NCBI GenBank assembly: GCA_003552485.1
Contig: PUMX01000141.1
Coordinates: 1-5,011 of the forward strand
Reading direction: 5' to 3'
Origin: Candidatus Hydrogenedentota bacterium
GTDB lineage: Bacteria > Hydrogenedentota > Hydrogenedentia > Hydrogenedentales > SLHB01
DNA length: 5,011 bases
The notes beneath the pieces were generated by a model. The model did no database searches, was not told the DNA's origin, and saw nothing but the letters and a program-made list of their open reading frames with translations. The translations under genes were made by a program, and so were the position numbers. Shown here one piece after another: positions 5,000 through 5,011 of this stretch; position 1 is the stretch's first letter, and each line of letters opens with the position of its first letter.

Positions 5000-5011
5000 A
5001 GGGGTATTGGC

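Noticed and set aside
1420..5011. tRNA, rRNA or known riboswitch in the intergenic regions
   Set aside because: No cloverleaf, rRNA-like or recognisable riboswitch consensus is seen in 1420-1643, 2898-3928 or 4958-5011.

Overview
The window is GC-rich bacterial DNA (about 60% G+C by eye). Its gene content fits a Planctomycetota- or Hydrogenedentota-like organism: a Tat-exported Gfo/Idh/MocA oxidoreductase, a secreted DUF1573-type protein, a membrane-anchored TPR protein, and dispersed repeats built on CGCAAAGG-type units. The phylum is inferred from gene style, not shown by a marker gene. All four supported genes lie on the + strand.

Layout. (1) Positions 1-866 hold the C-terminal part of a large beta-rich surface or pilus-associated protein whose start lies outside the window. 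(2) After 28 nt comes a small single-pass membrane protein with two TPR-like repeats (895-1419, TTG start), probably co-transcribed with it. (3) A 224-nt gap with a good promoter candidate (TTGACA, 17 nt, TAAGGT) precedes a 417-residue Gfo/Idh/MocA oxidoreductase with a twin-arginine signal (1644-2897), followed by two small hairpins. (4) Positions 2898-3928, about 1 kb, contain no intact gene. This stretch is dominated by two tandem direct copies (2978-3288 and 3294-3587) of a roughly 300-bp unit. Each copy is bounded by 27-bp inverted repeats and carries, on the minus strand, a promoter-like sequence and the first 30 or so codons of a decayed GxxExxY-family gene. A 20-bp near-palindrome interrupts a hairpin loop in copy 1 only. 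Further hairpins, a promoter candidate and a structured leader follow. (5) Positions 3929-4957 encode a secreted 342-residue protein with an N-terminal DUF1573-like domain and two copies of a C-terminal Ig-like module. (6) The last 54 nt contain another promoter candidate, presumably for a gene beyond the window.

The genes do not form one obvious pathway. The first two look like an envelope/pilus-associated pair. The oxidoreductase and the DUF1573 protein appear to be separately transcribed exported proteins. The most unusual part is the repeat region: it looks like a decayed, tandemly duplicated small element with TIR-like ends that captured or retained the 5' end of a GxxExxY gene. I see no complete novel defence, CRISPR or mobile system.
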